NCBI GenBank assembly: GCA_047967505.1
Contig: CM106538.1
DNA: 64,000 bases
Strand: one strand, 5' to 3'
Origin: Dipteris shenzhenensis
Taxonomy: Eukaryota; Polypodiophyta; Polypodiopsida; Gleicheniales
Under the pieces are notes generated by a model. It ran no database searches. It saw only the letters and a program-made list of their open reading frames with translations, and was not told the origin of the DNA. The position numbers were made by a program, and so were the translations under genes. Positions 11,024 through 24,240 of the stretch are shown here, one piece after another. The number at the start of each line of letters is the position of its first letter. The first letter of the stretch is position 1.

Positions 11024-11486
11024 CTCATTCATTTCATAGAATTTTCATAATTCTCTGAGAGAGTTTTTGGATCTAAGCTATGTGAGAGAGAAAGAATACC
11101 ACTATGAGGAGGCACCTACATGCAATCTTGTAGACTTGACTAGTAGTCCTCATGATTTCATCAACCATCATCAAAAGCAAGCTTGTAGCCTTCTTATAGC
11201 CTAATCTTCTATAAGTGAGCTCCTACAACATCTCCTTTCACAAGAAGCTCCTACAATAGTGGCATTCATCAACTACTTCTACAAGCTTCGTAGGTTGATT
11301 AGGTTGGCTCTACTATAGGAGCTGCCTCTTGCATGTGGGTGTTGGCCAAAGCTCACTACGAGCATCAACTCACTAGCAAGATGAATGAAGCAGGCATGAC
11401 AGACATAGAACGTCTTAATCAACAAGCTTGCGAGGTCCAATAGCTCGCGCACTCACAAGTGAATCCGAAAGCTTACAAAACCACAT

Positions 11487-12110
11487 ATGATCATCCACAA
11501 GAAATCTACGACTTACTACCCTCAGGGAAATGGCCAGGTAGAGAGTTCTAACAAGATTGTGAAGAAGATTTGTAGAAGAACCATTTCAGATAATCCAACC
11601 AACTGGGATCAAATGCTTGGCTCCGTATTATGGGCTTTCCAAACTGCATTCAAAGTAACCACTAGGATGACTCCATTCAAACTAGTCTATGGGACTAAAG
11701 CTATTGTTCCAATGGAATTCATTGTTGGAAGCCTCAGAATTGCTATTAAAAACAGATTATCCCTATAAGAATCACTACATTACAGAATTGAGCAATTGCT
11801 CAAGTTGGATGAAGATAGGATATAGAGCTCTGCTATTTCCGAGGCCATTCAAAAAAGAACCGGAATATTAAGTTTAAAATATTCCAAAAGGATGACTTGG
11901 TACTGATGTACAACTCTAAGCTGGGACTATGGCTAGGAAAATTCAAACTAAGTTATGATAGTCCTTTTTGAATCATTGAAGTGATGCCTCAAGGTTCATT
12001 TCTTTTATTCGACCTACACAACAACCTTCTGGGCTATTCAGTAAATGGTTTCTGATTGAAACCATACGCTGGACCTGATCCAACCAAAAAGACTGTCAAT
12101 ATAGTGAAAT
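11487..12110 (+). mobile_element. Ty3/Gypsy integrase C-terminal fragment
   Basis: The 11487-11768 frame carries the end of the integrase core: HKKSTTYYPQGNGQVESSN (the catalytic Glu region), then DNPTNWDQMLGSVLWAFQTA and TPFKLVYGTKAIVPMEF, typical of plant Gypsy elements. After a frameshift near 11768 the homologous text continues (HYRIEQLLKLDEDR) to about 12060, where an LKPYAGPDPTKKT-like end appears. Everything upstream of the last catalytic box is missing. Several stops occur after 11770. No LTR was found next to it. Confidence 0.85.
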
Positions 12111-13855
12111 CTTGTAGTTTTGAAATAATGGAGATCAACATGCTTGAAGTATATCACCATCCTAGAATGGAGCTCACCTTACAGAAGTTCAATGGAGCAG
12201 TCCCCGACTAGCTCACACGATCAACGGACCCACCCGAGTAGGTTCCTCATGAAAACATAAGCGACAATGCCCGATTTATCTCGACAACGACATGGCCTAC
12301 AATACAAGTCATTGTTCATCTGACCACAACATTGGGACCTCTTTTGATTGCACCTTTTAACAGTTCGACCAGCTGATGAACGAGTTGATGGATCAACTCA
12401 GACCATAGACGAGGTATCAAAATTTTTACTTACCTAATTCTATAGTCAATACAAATGTACTGTTTCAGCACCAATAGCACCGAGATCAATAAGACAAGAC
12501 ACAAATAATCCTAAAATAAATGAAATTAAAGATTCAACATAGTCCCGATCGTAGAGCTGTTGTCTGACGTGGTTTTTGTAGAAAGACAAATGTCCGCGAT
12601 ATGGCCCCAACTATGCAATACGGCGAGCTCCATAACAACCATCATTAATTTGACCATCATCGCCATCATCGCCCACCCAAATTCCAATTCGACCAGCTCC
12701 TTGACACCAACACGTGGTCTAACTACCTTTCAACCAACTATTTACCCAACCTCATCGTTCGACTTTCTCCTTTTTGAAATTATAGTCCAACTACCTTGTA
12801 CCACCTTAACGCTCATAATTACAATAACAAGCTCTCTAACCAACTGTACTCCACAGCTCGCCAAATCGCATCAACATCAACATATCTCGAGTCACCCTAC
12901 CGTCATTCTACTACACATGCAATGCTCCCTATTGGCCAACGAAGGCATCTCCAACGTTATACCATCCACACCACCAGAGATCAACCCGTTCACTCATGTT
13001 AATATCCTCATCACACCGTCGAACCGAGTCATAATAGGGAGGAATTGCATCCTTTAATGCATGGATAGTGCCTCCTTCCATAGTCCAAGCTTCCACAAGC
13101 CTACTCCCACACTCACCCTCCCCACTGATAGAAATGCAGACAGCACCATGGGACGCAAACACACGGCAAAGAGAAGCTCAAAAACCATCCCACCAACCCG
13201 AGCTATCCAAGAAAGAAGGTGGAGATAGCAATGACTCCAATGGTTGATGACTTGAAACACTTATTTCATTAATTTAGGACTCATATGTCTACTCTTGGAC
13301 TAATCCCAAAAATCCTTTCCAATTGAAAAGTTTACTTTATGAAAATATCATTCAAGAATCAAAAGTTCACTTTTTGGCACTATCATTTCCACATAATAAA
13401 TTTCGCAATCTATCTCTATAATGGTGCACTACTTTAAATGCAAAAACTTTGATTAAATCTAACTTTTGTACTTCTTCTTTTTAACAATCCTATTTATGTT
13501 TAAAAAAAATCATAAGTTATTAATTTAAATCCATGAAAAATCACTTTAAAAATAAAGACTTATTAATATGATTTAATCCAAAAGAATGCACTTAAAATTT
13601 GATGTAGAAAACTATAACACTCTTGAAGGCCCAAAAAATTTAAAGGTTAAAATAGATAAGAGGCATAGAAGACTCTTTAAATGTGCTCCAAAAATAGTAA
13701 TAGCTATGCTTGCAATTTTACAATGTCATATGTTTACAAGAAATATTGCTCTCCATGAGTCTTTGTACAAAGGAGTTTGACACGTAGCCTTTTCAATAAC
13801 TCAATTCTGCCTTTACAAATGTATTAAGTACAAATAGGTAACTAGTTTGTTTGAA
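12111..13855. other. Unassigned, AT-rich in the second half
   Basis: This may be the 3' end of the Gypsy relic ending near 12.1 kb. A 165-codon frame at 12560-13057 starts with TTG, is rich in Thr, Ser, Ile and Asn, and lacks known motifs. A minus frame overlaps it, so I do not call a gene. 13260-13850 is A+T rich. Confidence 0.35.
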
Positions 13856-13859
13856 TGTC

Positions 13860-15840
13860 CAATTCATCATCACCTGTTGCTTGGATGCTTGAATGGTATT
13901 GTCATGGGCATTCTTCATTTGCGCTATCTCCTTCTACTTCCTCCTTAGCAAGCATCTTCAAAAGCTCCATAATATGTGAATTAATGGGTAGTAATATTCT
14001 TATTTTTCCTTCTACATCATATCCCATGTGCTTCCTTGTTTTCTTTGTCCTTGATTTCCAAGATACTATGACTATCTTTGTGGAAAGCTTTGAAACTTCT
14101 TCATGGTTTGGAACCCATTGCTTCTTTAAACAACCAATATATAGTGTATTATTATCGTGGTTCTCCTTCCTACCCCTTGGCTCATACCAAAGTGCAGTAA
14201 ATGTTGCAACTTTTCCCTTGTCATCCATGCTCACGTCCACCAATTTTGTAGCCCAGAACTTAACATTTTCATGCTCATCGTCCAATGGTCGAACTGCAAC
14301 AAAGAAGTGGATGTCTATGTCTACTTTTGGCATAAAAGCTCTCTTCCTCGGACCACAATATGGACATGGGAGTAGCGAATCAAACTCATTATCAAAGACA
14401 TCAAATATTGGACGCAAGTCGTTACCAACATTTGGCCAAAATAAAGGCCGTTTTGCCTTGGCATCATCTACTCGCATTTTCTCAAGTCCTTTATCAATTG
14501 ATAGGTCTTATTAATTACAACAGCAGGGCTTCCAATCAGGAAATCTACGAAGCATTTCCTCTTTGTATGCAATAAAAGATTTTAAGCCTTCTATTTCACC
14601 TTTAGATTTCTTGCTGAATTATTTTATAAGAGCCCATATTGGATGTATTTCTTTGCTCGGGATTGAAGTTAAGAGACAGTAAGGTTCTTCAGGTTTCTAT
14701 ATTGTATCATGAGAATAGTGTTGACATTGCATCACTGGTTTTTATCCTTTAAGAAAAAGCAAAAATAGTGTGGAGCGCTATGACCAATCAGGGCATCACC
14801 ACCTTTTTGTATGAAAGGTAGAATAACGCTCTTCCAATCATACATCCTTTCAACCATCGAGCAAACTGTACCTTCCTTGCGGCCACCAACTTGCCTCCCA
14901 CATTTTCTTATCAAGTCATCCATTGTCTCCATGTCCTTGTGTTTTAGCTCTCTTGATACTGTGCTAAAAACCTGATCGATATCCTCATGTGTGTCCAACC
15001 AACAAAAACCTAACTTCAATCTCATTGAAGATTCAATAAGCAATTAGCATTGAGCAAAATGCAAAAAAGAGTACATTCTTAATCTCTCGTTCGCAATTGT
15101 CTGCCTGTATTCTCAAAGTTGCTAGTAGGTGAACTTTTTCTGCATGTACACTATGAATTTTCTTCATAACGAACATTACAACTTGATTGCTATCATGTAG
15201 ATGCAAGGAATCAATCCATATGTCTACAAAAAACTTAAATCCATGCACTAACACTCCACATAGATGCATCTTTAAAAAGTATTTCCCTTGTAGCTTAGGT
15301 GGAGTATTTATGAATCGAGGTAATGTTGTTGTGTTCTGATCCATACCATCTACAATAACGCACATGTACTCATTTGGATGAGAATAGCTTGCTCGTTCCA
15401 AAATACATATTTTAGTCTAGAATGCCGAACCAGTCCATGATGAAATTCTCTTTTTTTTTGGTATGATTCTCTTTGTTCTAGAGACCTTACACTCTTAAGT
15501 GCTTGCTTTATATCATCACAATCACTACACTTTGACATTTTTTTCCTTTTTGGTATTTTAACATGTACAAAGCTCTTCTTCCAAAGAGTATACAAATTGT
15601 GAAAAGATGTCGAAGCATGCCCTATTTGCCTCTATGTTTCTCCAATAGACTTAAACACTTCTTTTTTTGTCAAACCTATCAGAAGATGCATTTCAAATAG
15701 ATGGGGTTGAGGTAAAGCATTTTTATGAATGTAGTCTTTTAAAAATTTTGTTGCCAAGACTGTTGAGGCTCTTGTTTTGGGCCTTCCTGTGTTTCCATGA
15801 ATGTGAAACTTTACTCCATACTTTGCTTTGTTTGCCAAAT
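13860..15840 (-). pseudogene. DUF7869-type transposon-associated ORF, decayed
   Basis: Minus-strand frames, high to low, give parts of one family in order. 15838-15632 is an N-terminal basic segment (HGNTGRPKTRASTVLATKFL). 15595-15430 has VHVKIPKRKKMSKCSDCDDI, a CxxC-type module, then KKREFHHGLVRHSRLKY. 15401-15033 is the core with VIVDGMDQNTTTLPRF, LKMHLCGVLVHGFKFF and QADNCEREIKN. 15043-14732 has FCWLDTHEDIDQVFSTVSRE. 14477-13902 is a C-terminal part with CPYCG, then KFWATKLVDV and ATFTALWYEPRG. The trio DGMDQ, DN..RE.KN and THEDIDQVF is what I know of DUF7869 proteins, which are multicopy in animals, protists and some plants and have unproven transposase function. At least five stops or frameshifts break it. 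The 192-codon 14477-13902 segment is intact. Terminal repeats were not found. Confidence 0.65.
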
Positions 15841-16789
15841 CCCAGTATGTGCCATTACTTAAGCCAAGTGGAGGTAGATGATATTATGGTGAAAGGAATC
15901 CCTTATGATTTGCCAGATGTAGTTTTGTTTGAGATAGAACCAAGTTGTGGTATGTATTGAGTAAGATTGGATGGTCTGTTTCTAACATATGAAGTGTTCA
16001 CAAAAGATATGCCCATGTATCATGGTAGGAATGCTATACCAATATGGTATCAACCAAGTGGTGCGATGGTGTGTATCAGATCATGAGCAAAAAGACGTAT
16101 TAATGGAGGCCCATTAGGGTGCATTCGGTGGTTACTTTTTAGGAGAGATTACAAGAAAGAAAAATTTCTCAAGCCAGATCATGGTGGCTAACAGTGATCA
16201 AGGATGCACATGATTTTGCCAAACATTGTTGGTACTGTTGATGTAGTCTCTGATCAAGGAGGACATTTTCCCAATAAAACTATTAAGAAACTTACGTAGG
16301 TATATATTGTTGGGAACATGTCTTTGGAGGTCGCCAGTTTTAGAGTTGATGGTCAATGATTGGCTCATGGAGATGATGATAAGTGATTGTTCATGGACGT
16401 AGAATGGCTAGCTCATGGAGGAATCATGCATGGTATCTAACTAGATTCTTTGGTTTAGGGAAAGCTCCTATGAATACACAAGGGAGGTATTTATTGATTT
16501 GGTTCAAAAGCATGTCGTGTACCTCAGATACCTTGAACTCTAAAAGTTTTGTGTTATTGCTTTCGTGCTGCAACCTTCTCTTCAATGTTATTTCTAAAGC
16601 TATCTAAACCACATCTTTTATGTGTATAATCATCTACAACTGTGAAGTACATGTAATCTTTTTCCTACACATATGGTAATTCACAAAATGTCTATGCCGT
16701 ATCATCCATAGGCAAATCAGCAACAAGTAGAAAGCAGTAATAAAACATGAAGCGAGTCATGAAGTTGATGATATCAGAGAACTGAAAGG
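15841..16789. other. No recognised gene
   Basis: Short plus frames (for example ending at 15960 and 16607) resemble nothing certain. The part from about 16110 may be a decayed upstream piece of the Gypsy integrase seen at 16790. Confidence 0.3.
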
Positions 16790-17340
16790 ACTGCAATAAA
16801 AAGCTGGATTCAGCCTTGTGGGCATACAAAACTACTTTTAAAGTCAACATCAAAATGAACTTGTTCTGACTAGTTTATAGACTAGAAGCCATATTGCTAA
16901 TGGAATTTATCTCTTCAAGTTTATGGATTGTAGTAGAGAAAATGAGTCTGGAGGAGTATGTTTAGTTCCACCAAGAGCAATTGCTTTGTTTGGAGGAAGG
17001 CTAGATTCAGAGCTAGTATATCACGCAAGTGATTCAAGAGTGGAATAGATCATGGGTGACTTAAATTAAAGGCTTTCAAGAAGGTTGATTTGGTTCTGGT
17101 ATATTATTCCAAACTAGGGTGATTTCTAAGAAAACTAAAGCTTAGGTATTAGGGCGATATCACATTATTTAGCATTTGAAGCACGGAACATTCTGGATTG
17201 CAGATCCACATGGTAATGTGATTTCGACACCAGTGAATGGTTTATTAGAGCTAGTAAATCAATCGAAAAATACTCAATTGGAAGTCATGGTCAAGGTACT
17301 ATCCAGAATATATATGGAGGTGGCAGTGCCCCGTATTTAG
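16790..17340 (+). mobile_element. Second Ty3/Gypsy integrase/3'-pol relic
   Basis: Plus-strand text reads TTFKVNIKMNLF, then LVYRLEAILLMEF, the same PFKLVYGTEAIVPMEF region as at 11.7 kb but more diverged. Next is an EEYV.FHQEQLLCLEEG segment. It ends with LKHGTFWIADPHGNVISTPV, matching the usual Gypsy C-terminal Y..G.f.L.d..G. Stops occur every 20-40 codons. It is clearly older than the 11.5-kb copy. Confidence 0.65.
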
Positions 17341-20100
17341 TCGACTGATAGTTAACATGAATAGAAGTGCATATGATAGGATGTTTAAGTTGCATGACCA
17401 TGCATTGTTGATTAATTTCACAAAACTCTTGTTCCTTGATCTTGCCTAGCTTGTGCAAAATTTTGTTGCTATCTCATCTAGGCTCACCATGTGAGGTTCT
17501 CTTTGTGTTTTGAATCCTTTTGGCAACAAGGAGATGGGAAATAGTTTGAGCGCAACCTCTGCAATCTAGACACACTCAAATTCCCACACTTTGTCATATA
17601 CCATGGGAAAATTAAAGGTTTCTTTTGTTTCTACCCACAATTTAGGTTCCAAGGCACAGAGGATTATCAAGGTGGAAGAGGATGTAGTAGAGTCAGCTCT
17701 ACATGAGCTAAATGGGTAAGCGAGTATGTGACTATCAAGTTATCTGCGTTTGTGGACTTCAAGTTTTATTTGAATGGGGGGGACCCTTAGAATTAAGCAT
17801 AGCTCATTAGATCTTAAAGGGTATAATAATCTCAATTGGTGGAAGTGGCAAATTAACTTATAGGCAATTGACTAGTTTCCTTACTTATAGTAGCAGCTAG
17901 GGGGATATTTGGCCCTGAGAGTTTTGTTAACAAAAGATGTAGTTTCCATGGTATTCCAATTACCTTTGATTTATGCTCTGGTTAAGTATGGATTTAAATG
18001 TAATACTCAAATGATGGTGGTATATTTTGGTATGCCACAGATATCCCAACTTTATTACATGCTCAAGAACTATAAAAGTGAGGTGAGATAAAATATATTT
18101 TGTGGTTTATTAGTGGTTTATGGAGAGAATTTTGTTCTTGAAAAAATATGAAAAAAGAAAATTACTTCATGCTATATTCTTCTGAGAGGGGGAAAAAGTA
18201 CAACTTGGCCAAGATTGTGCATGCCAGACTTTTGCGAGAGGTCCTTGGAAAAGAGAAGAGATGCAATGTCATCCAATCTATGCTCAAGAAGATGCTAGCT
18301 ACATTATATGACTATGCAAATGTTGTGACCCAGCCTAAAACTCTAGTGGGTACACTTAAGCAACCCTAGGATGTACTTAGAATACCACTCAACTTTAAGA
18401 GAGGCTCACTTTCATGAAAGTAGGTTATACATAGGAGGAACTAGGAGATGCATCCTACAAGGTTCCTAGAGTGGTTGCTGATATTTTTCTTTCACCCCCA
18501 CGTCCTAGTATCATTAGTCCATGTAGAAAGAAGGCCACGAAGTTGACATTTGAAACCTCTGGCAACATGTAGGAGTAAATTGGTATGACTTGGTTAGATA
18601 TTAATCATCCCCCTCTAGACTTGGAGACCTAGTGTGCCTTTGTTCAACAAAAAATTAAAAGAGAGGAGTTTCTGGTTGATAAATCAATGATGGGGCCTTT
18701 CACTTTAGATGTGTTTCAAAAACCTACAGTGAACCCTGATGAGGTAATCCATATCCCTTGGGATGGATGCTAAAGCACTGGATGATGCAGGAAAGATGCT
18801 AGAGTGCACAACAATAGGTGCAAGTGGCTGCATTGGCCCATCAGGCCGCTATCCTAGAGATCACATTAGTCCATGCTGATGCAACATTGGTGCAACATTG
18901 TTGCATATTAACTATTCATTTTCTATATTGTCATAGTTTCACATGTAGCAAAAGGGAAGATTGCAACATGTGGATAAGTTTGATGGATGAGTTAAGCCAT
19001 TGGAAGAAATATGCATGATACTTTCAGAGCTGGGCATGAGAATTCAAAACTCATATGCACAACAGGGTTACAAGCTTACAGTCAAAAATTCAATCCACAA
19101 TCTTTTGTGGATGCCTTGCAAAAGAAAAAAAAGTGAATTGAAGAAAAAACCTAGCAATTGTAGTTCCTAGGACTTGCTAACTACTAGAAGCACCATGGTA
19201 GAAGATGTACAAAAATGGATTAATGATACCAAGTCTCAGCAATTATTGGATCATATAATAGATTAGAATGTCGAGCTAAGGACTCAAAATGTGTGCTAAA
19301 GGACATAGTAACTACATTGAAAGAAGTAGAGACACAAATAAAGGTCATGGTGAATGATGACACCATAGAAGTGGATGGCAAATTTGTAATTGCTCAAAAA
19401 GTTCAAGATATAAAGCACCGGTTTAATACCTACATGGAAGAGATGTGGAAATCTATTCAGGGGAAATTGTTAGAGACCTTAGTCCCTCATTTTGGAGATT
19501 ACTTGAGAGCTGAAGAATCAGCTAGAGTAACCATTCTACATGAGAAACTTGAGGCTTCACAGAAGGACCTATATGAGCTGAAAATGGGGCAGTCTTTGTT
19601 GTTGTTCTGCTCTTATATCTAAATTGGGTGAGTCTTTATATATTGAGATGAGAAGAAAGCTTCATGGGAATAGGCGGTTCTTAGTGCTCCAAGCCCTTCC
19701 CCACCTCCAATCATTCCAAAAATTGTTTTAATTGATGTTAATGCATAGTCTCTTGTTTATTCCCGTTGACAGGTAACCCATAGTTGAATGCATTGATATA
19801 GTAGTAGGCTACCAGAGAAGTTTTATTGCATGTTTCAAATCAACCACCTTCCCAAGCAGAGGTAGAATAGGGGTGTGCCTTTGTAGAGATTTGCTGAAAC
19901 ACTGTTGAATGGTTCAATTGATAAAGTATGCCAATATATTGAAGTGAAGCACATTGCTTCTATTACACCTACTCCTATAGGTCCTCACACCATTACTGCA
20001 TGTGACACTTATTTTTCAAATCTTGATTTGAAAAATCCTCAAAAGGTCACAGATAACACAATTATTCTTAATACTTTTGGCCCTGTGGACTAGTAAAAGT
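17341..20100 (+). other. Decayed plus-strand coding region, possibly gag-like
   Basis: A run of plus-strand frames is broken by stops (17909-18091, 18148-18369, 18818-19018, 19293-19622, 19905-20093). The longest, 19293-19622, gives 109 residues of coiled-coil character (LKDIVTTLKEVETQIKVMV, QKVQDIKHRFNTYMEEMWK). It follows directly on the Gypsy 3' relic. It may be a gag of another element or an extra 3' ORF, but no zinc knuckle or protease motif was seen. No function is claimed. Confidence 0.35.
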
Positions 20101-22206
20101 TTCATCATGATTCCCACTTACATCTGTGTTTTTAAACACAAACTATTACTCGTTTTTTCGTTAAAATCTATTTTCCTATTTTTTAGCTAGTATAGATAAA
20201 TAATATTGGATTCAATAATCCCTTTTGGGGAATAGTAAATAGCTATGTATGGAAATACTTTGAATCTTGGTATTGCACCAAGCTCCTCAATATATTAACT
20301 ACATGGTCTTGGATTGAGGAGATGTTGTCTCATGAAAGGGGTTTGCTTGCAATCCATTAGAAGTTAATTGATTACACTCATTGGTGGGTTCAAGTCAATA
20401 ATTTTTTCAAAATTCCTATCCATTGATTATGTTAGTGATGCATAGCTAAAATCCATGCATATATTAAGTAGATAATCTAGATATACTTTAGCAGTATTCA
20501 TAAACAAAGAGACACCGGGTGCATCTCTTCATACCTCATGATCCGTATTTAGTTGGATTATGTTTGGTATTACATTTCAAAGATGGAATTTTTGCATGCA
20601 TCTTGCTCATATTGACAATAGACCTATCTGCTAAAAGATATTTGTATCTAATATCTATTATGAATATAGCTAATATTTTTGCTTCTATGTTTTCTCTATT
20701 CACTTTAATGAATATGTAGGGTGTTCTCTTTCATGTTATGCTTATCTACTATTTTTTGTATTAAGTCTGTAATATTTATGTGGGTGGCTTTTGTCTTTTC
20801 TTATGACATATGTATTAGTTGTTGGGAGTTTGAATGAACTAGTAAATAGTATATTTATTGCAGCACCAAAATAGTGAACCTATGAGTAAGGATCCATTGT
20901 AGGGCTCAATAGCCTAAAGGAATTTGTTGGTTGCACTAGAACTCTACTCCACGGTATTGTAGGAGAGGCATCATAGGTAGAATAGGCAAGGATACAATCA
21001 AAAGAGAGGTTGTTGTGAAGGGTTACTTCTCAATGTAGAAATGAATGGGAAAGGAGATTTATATAGGGCTCTATGCAACTGGTTGACTTGGTAGTCTATG
21101 AAGATGTTAAATGGTTGACACTACCACATTTTGGTACCTTTTGATGTATTCTCAGCATTAGGATTTTGTCAAGGACTTTGCCTTACGCCTGGAATAAGTA
21201 TGCCAATTCCTAGGGAACCACAATGTAGCCTATAAGGCCTAGTCTCAACACCATGGTTCTATTCTAGTGCCTAGTGGGTTGGGTTCTATAAACCCTACTT
21301 TTGTTCAACTGCCAAACTTTTGGAATCCTCCATCAAGACAACCCATGTATGGGACAGGGTCATTTCAACCTATAAATCATCTTATGACATAGACCATACT
21401 TTTGCATGACACTATGAGAATCCTAGTGTAAGCACTAGGAAGGGGGGCCATGCCACCAAATTTTACCAGAAGGGAGACTACTCCATAGAGAAGTAAACCG
21501 GTTAAGATCTCCAAGGTAATCACAATATTCTTAGGTGAAGGAGATCCGGTGTCCCACATACAAAGATTATAACAAATTTGTGAAACTTTTTGGGAAATTA
21601 GAGACCAATAATGCAAGGCCCCCTCTTAAGGAGGTGCCTATGATATAGGAGGAGTTAACGTGTCCATATATCAAGTGGAAGGGATTCTCAAGAAAGACAG
21701 ATACCTACTGTAGTCAAGACTCAGTATGGTTCCCCATAATCTGGCCGAACGGATAGGTAAGCGATGAAGACCTAAAAGGAGCACTCAGACTTAATGGGAA
21801 TAAGAATCTAGGGGGATCTATGGAACCAAGAGCAGGGAACCTATATGGAAGATTGAAGCTTGATAGCCAAATATCGACTAAAGAAATTCAACTTGAGATT
21901 AATACATGAGAGACAGTTACTTTGGTTAAGAGAAAGCCCTCCATGGATGGGAGGTTGCCTCAAACCATCTCTAAGGGAATTCAGATGGGTAGGGAAAAAC
22001 CAGATGATGCCTATCCCTTTGTGGGTGGAAGGGCAGGAAGATATAATAAGGACGCTTAACTTGAAATGGCACAAGAGAGACTTGAGTGGAACCTGGAGGA
22101 AGAGATTCGAAAAGGTGTGGTGATAAGAACATCTCTGACAAGCAATCGTGCCTTCTTTGGTTAATCATGCACAAAGGAGTTTGGACAGCCAGTCGAGCAC
22201 AAAGAA
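20101..22206. other. No recognised gene
   Basis: 20100-20800 is A+T rich and essentially without ORFs. 20870-22150 has scattered short frames on both strands (for example 21377-21616 minus and 21860-22123 plus) that match no family I know. It may be an old retrotransposon interior. Confidence 0.3.
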
Positions 22207-22345
22207 TTGGTTGTTTTTGCATTTGTGGGTTTTTGCATCTCCATTTTTGCATTTTCACATTTCCATGTCCGCATTTCCATTTTCACATTTTTGTTTTTGA
22301 ATTTCCACATTTTTGCATCTCCATTTCTGCATTTTCGCTTAAGCT
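22207..22345 (-). repeat. Minisatellite of the 8.5-kb family, inverted
   Basis: About 135 bases of TTTTTGCATCTCCATTTTTGC, TTTCACATTTCC and related units. This is the reverse complement of the AAATGGAGATGCAAAAATG-type units at 8461-8985. It ends at CTTAAGC, a hexamer-like sequence that also occurs inside the first array (GCTTAAGAG at about 8863). The plus-strand ORFs covering it are repeat translations. Confidence 0.85.
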
Positions 22346-22745
22346 GGAAGTGCGTGCTTAGGCCCAGGGCCGCCGTCCGTTGTTCCGACTTGTCTCATTT
22401 TTGGTAGCCTTAGTTGGTTGGCATTCTTTGTTTGTATTTCTTACAGGCAAAGAATGGTTGTGTCCTAGGGGTTCCACTAGGGTTTATCGTATGGTACCAC
22501 ATGAGTGTAAGGGAGGGGGGTTATATAAGGGAAGGAAGGTACATTTTATAAGGTAAGGTCCCGTAAATAGGGGGTACATAAGGGGAATTTTCATATATTT
22601 ATTGTACGCAGGTGACGTCTCCTTATTACTACTAGTGAATCCCCCGTGGGTTGTGTCCAGCATGTTTGTTGAGCTGCTGATGTCTTGCTTTATGAGCCAT
22701 GAACGACCTTGTGTTTAGGCTTTTGGTTATGTTTGCTTGTGCAAT
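22346..22745. other. Spacer on the 3' side of the Helitron helicase
   Basis: No ORF is supported. If the Helitron at 22.7-26.8 kb kept its 3' terminus (CTRR preceded by a short hairpin), it should lie here or a little lower, read on the minus strand. I could not identify one with confidence. Confidence 0.3.
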
Positions 22746-24240
22746 TTATCCTAGTTGCTCTTGTTTCTCAAGCATCCACAATGCATTCGCACGGAGCCTT
22801 TCCATCTCAATTGAAATAAACGGGTCAACTTTAATGTTATTTTCCTCTGTGTTGTTAAGCAGGTACAAATTGCTACTGTCCTGCACATGCAAGAGAGCTG
22901 TGTATGCCAGTCCATGTGTTCTTATCCCCAAGGGGTCAAATGCAAGGGAATCCATTGTTAGTCCTTGTGACCTGTGTATTGTTCTTGCAGACACTGGCTG
23001 AATCGGGAACTGTGTTTGTGAAGCACTCTTTAAGTGATTGTTTCCAACTTGGAACTCCCTTGTGATTCATCTAATTGGAGTCCATTGTATGGGTGTTTCA
23101 GTTTCGTAGTAGTTGTCGTGCAAGGCGCGTGTTTTTTTGCCATCTGTCATGTCTACAAATTGCATCCAAATGATGCTTTCCCTGGATTTTTTGTTTGTTG
23201 CTTTGAAGACTCCATCTGCTCTGTTCACAATGCCATCTACTATGTCCAAATTTCCAGAGCATATTTCTATTATCATTCCTTTTTTTAGCCTAAGATCCTT
23301 GTGTAGCCTAGCAGTCTTTCTTAGATCCGTGGGTATGCTTATTTTCTTACTACATGTTTTGTGCTTGTGGTCTTTTGCTGGCAGAACATGCTCTTCATCT
23401 TGTGTCATGTCAAACACATATTCGTTGTGCTTATTCTTTGCTACATTGGTGTAGAACAAGTGTGGTGTTGCTATTTTGCTTGGCATCTCGCGTACGTGTG
23501 CTAAGTTTAGCATAGAAATGTATGTTGATGTTTGCTTGCCCACACATATTCTGTTCAAAAGTTCAAGAAATGGGCCGTTCGTTTGCCTCATGGGCTCCTC
23601 TAGCTCGTAGCAACGTATGTGTGTCTCCTAGCATGAACCCATAGCGTTATTGTCTCTCGTGGGGCTGGAAAAAATCCATGAACCTTTGATGGGGCTTGCT
23701 TAGAACAGGTCCCCTGTCAGAAGTACATCCACCCCACCAAATGGCGACTAATGGTTGTGCTTTATTTCACGCATTCACAAATCCACTGCAACAAAGGTGC
23801 TTGCCCTGACTAGGGAAATCTCATCAATGACGACGAGCTCGACATTTCTGTACATAGCTATATGTTGTTGCAATCTCCCTGCTAAGAGAGCTGTGTATGT
23901 CGATGCTAGCAACGGTGGATGGAGTGTTGCGTGCAAAGTGCTCCCTCTAATCCCCCTGGCTGCCTTTCCTATGTATGCCATCATTAGCACTCACGACAAA
24001 TCTTGTTCTATTGTATCTTTATGGGAGTATAGGCGTTGCAGTGCCTACACAATAACTTTTGCAGTGTATGTCTTTCCTGAGCTTGCATTCCCGGAAATGA
24101 ATAGGTGGAGCCGTGTGTTTGGCCATAGTCTTTTCTTTAACAAGATGTCATCAACTATTGTGTGTTGGCCAGTGTTTTTGTGGCAGTACATTTCATGGAA
24201 TGTTGTATTGGGCAGTACATATTATGGTGTTTAAGTGTCC
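22746..24240 (-). pseudogene. PIF1-like helicase domain of the Helitron
   Basis: Motifs read on the minus strand. Walker A is GNASSGKT at about 24092-24069 (usual form GNAGSGKT). A loop with GIRGSTLHATLH follows at about 23960-23920. Walker B is VVIDEISLV at about 23841-23815. A VLLTGDLF segment (motif III, normally GD..QLP) is at about 23725-23700. A long open frame lies at 23591-23067. The C-terminal TIHRSQGLTMDSLAFDP is at about 22985-22930, followed by LAYTALLHVQ, where the arginine of the usual YTALSRV is lost. It closes with ISIEMERLRANALWML, as in other Helitron helicases. Frameshifts lie near 23750 and 23040, with a stop in motif III. The protein is inactive, though most motifs are recognisable. 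Confidence 0.85.

Noticed and set aside
13855-14514. 219-codon plus ORF
   Set aside because: It overlaps the minus frame 14477-13902, which continues the DUF7869-type relic. The plus product is Ser/Phe-rich without motifs.
23113-24234. Plus-strand ORFs of 105-159 codons
   Set aside because: They are shadows of the minus-strand PIF1 helicase, where Walker A and B motifs are readable.
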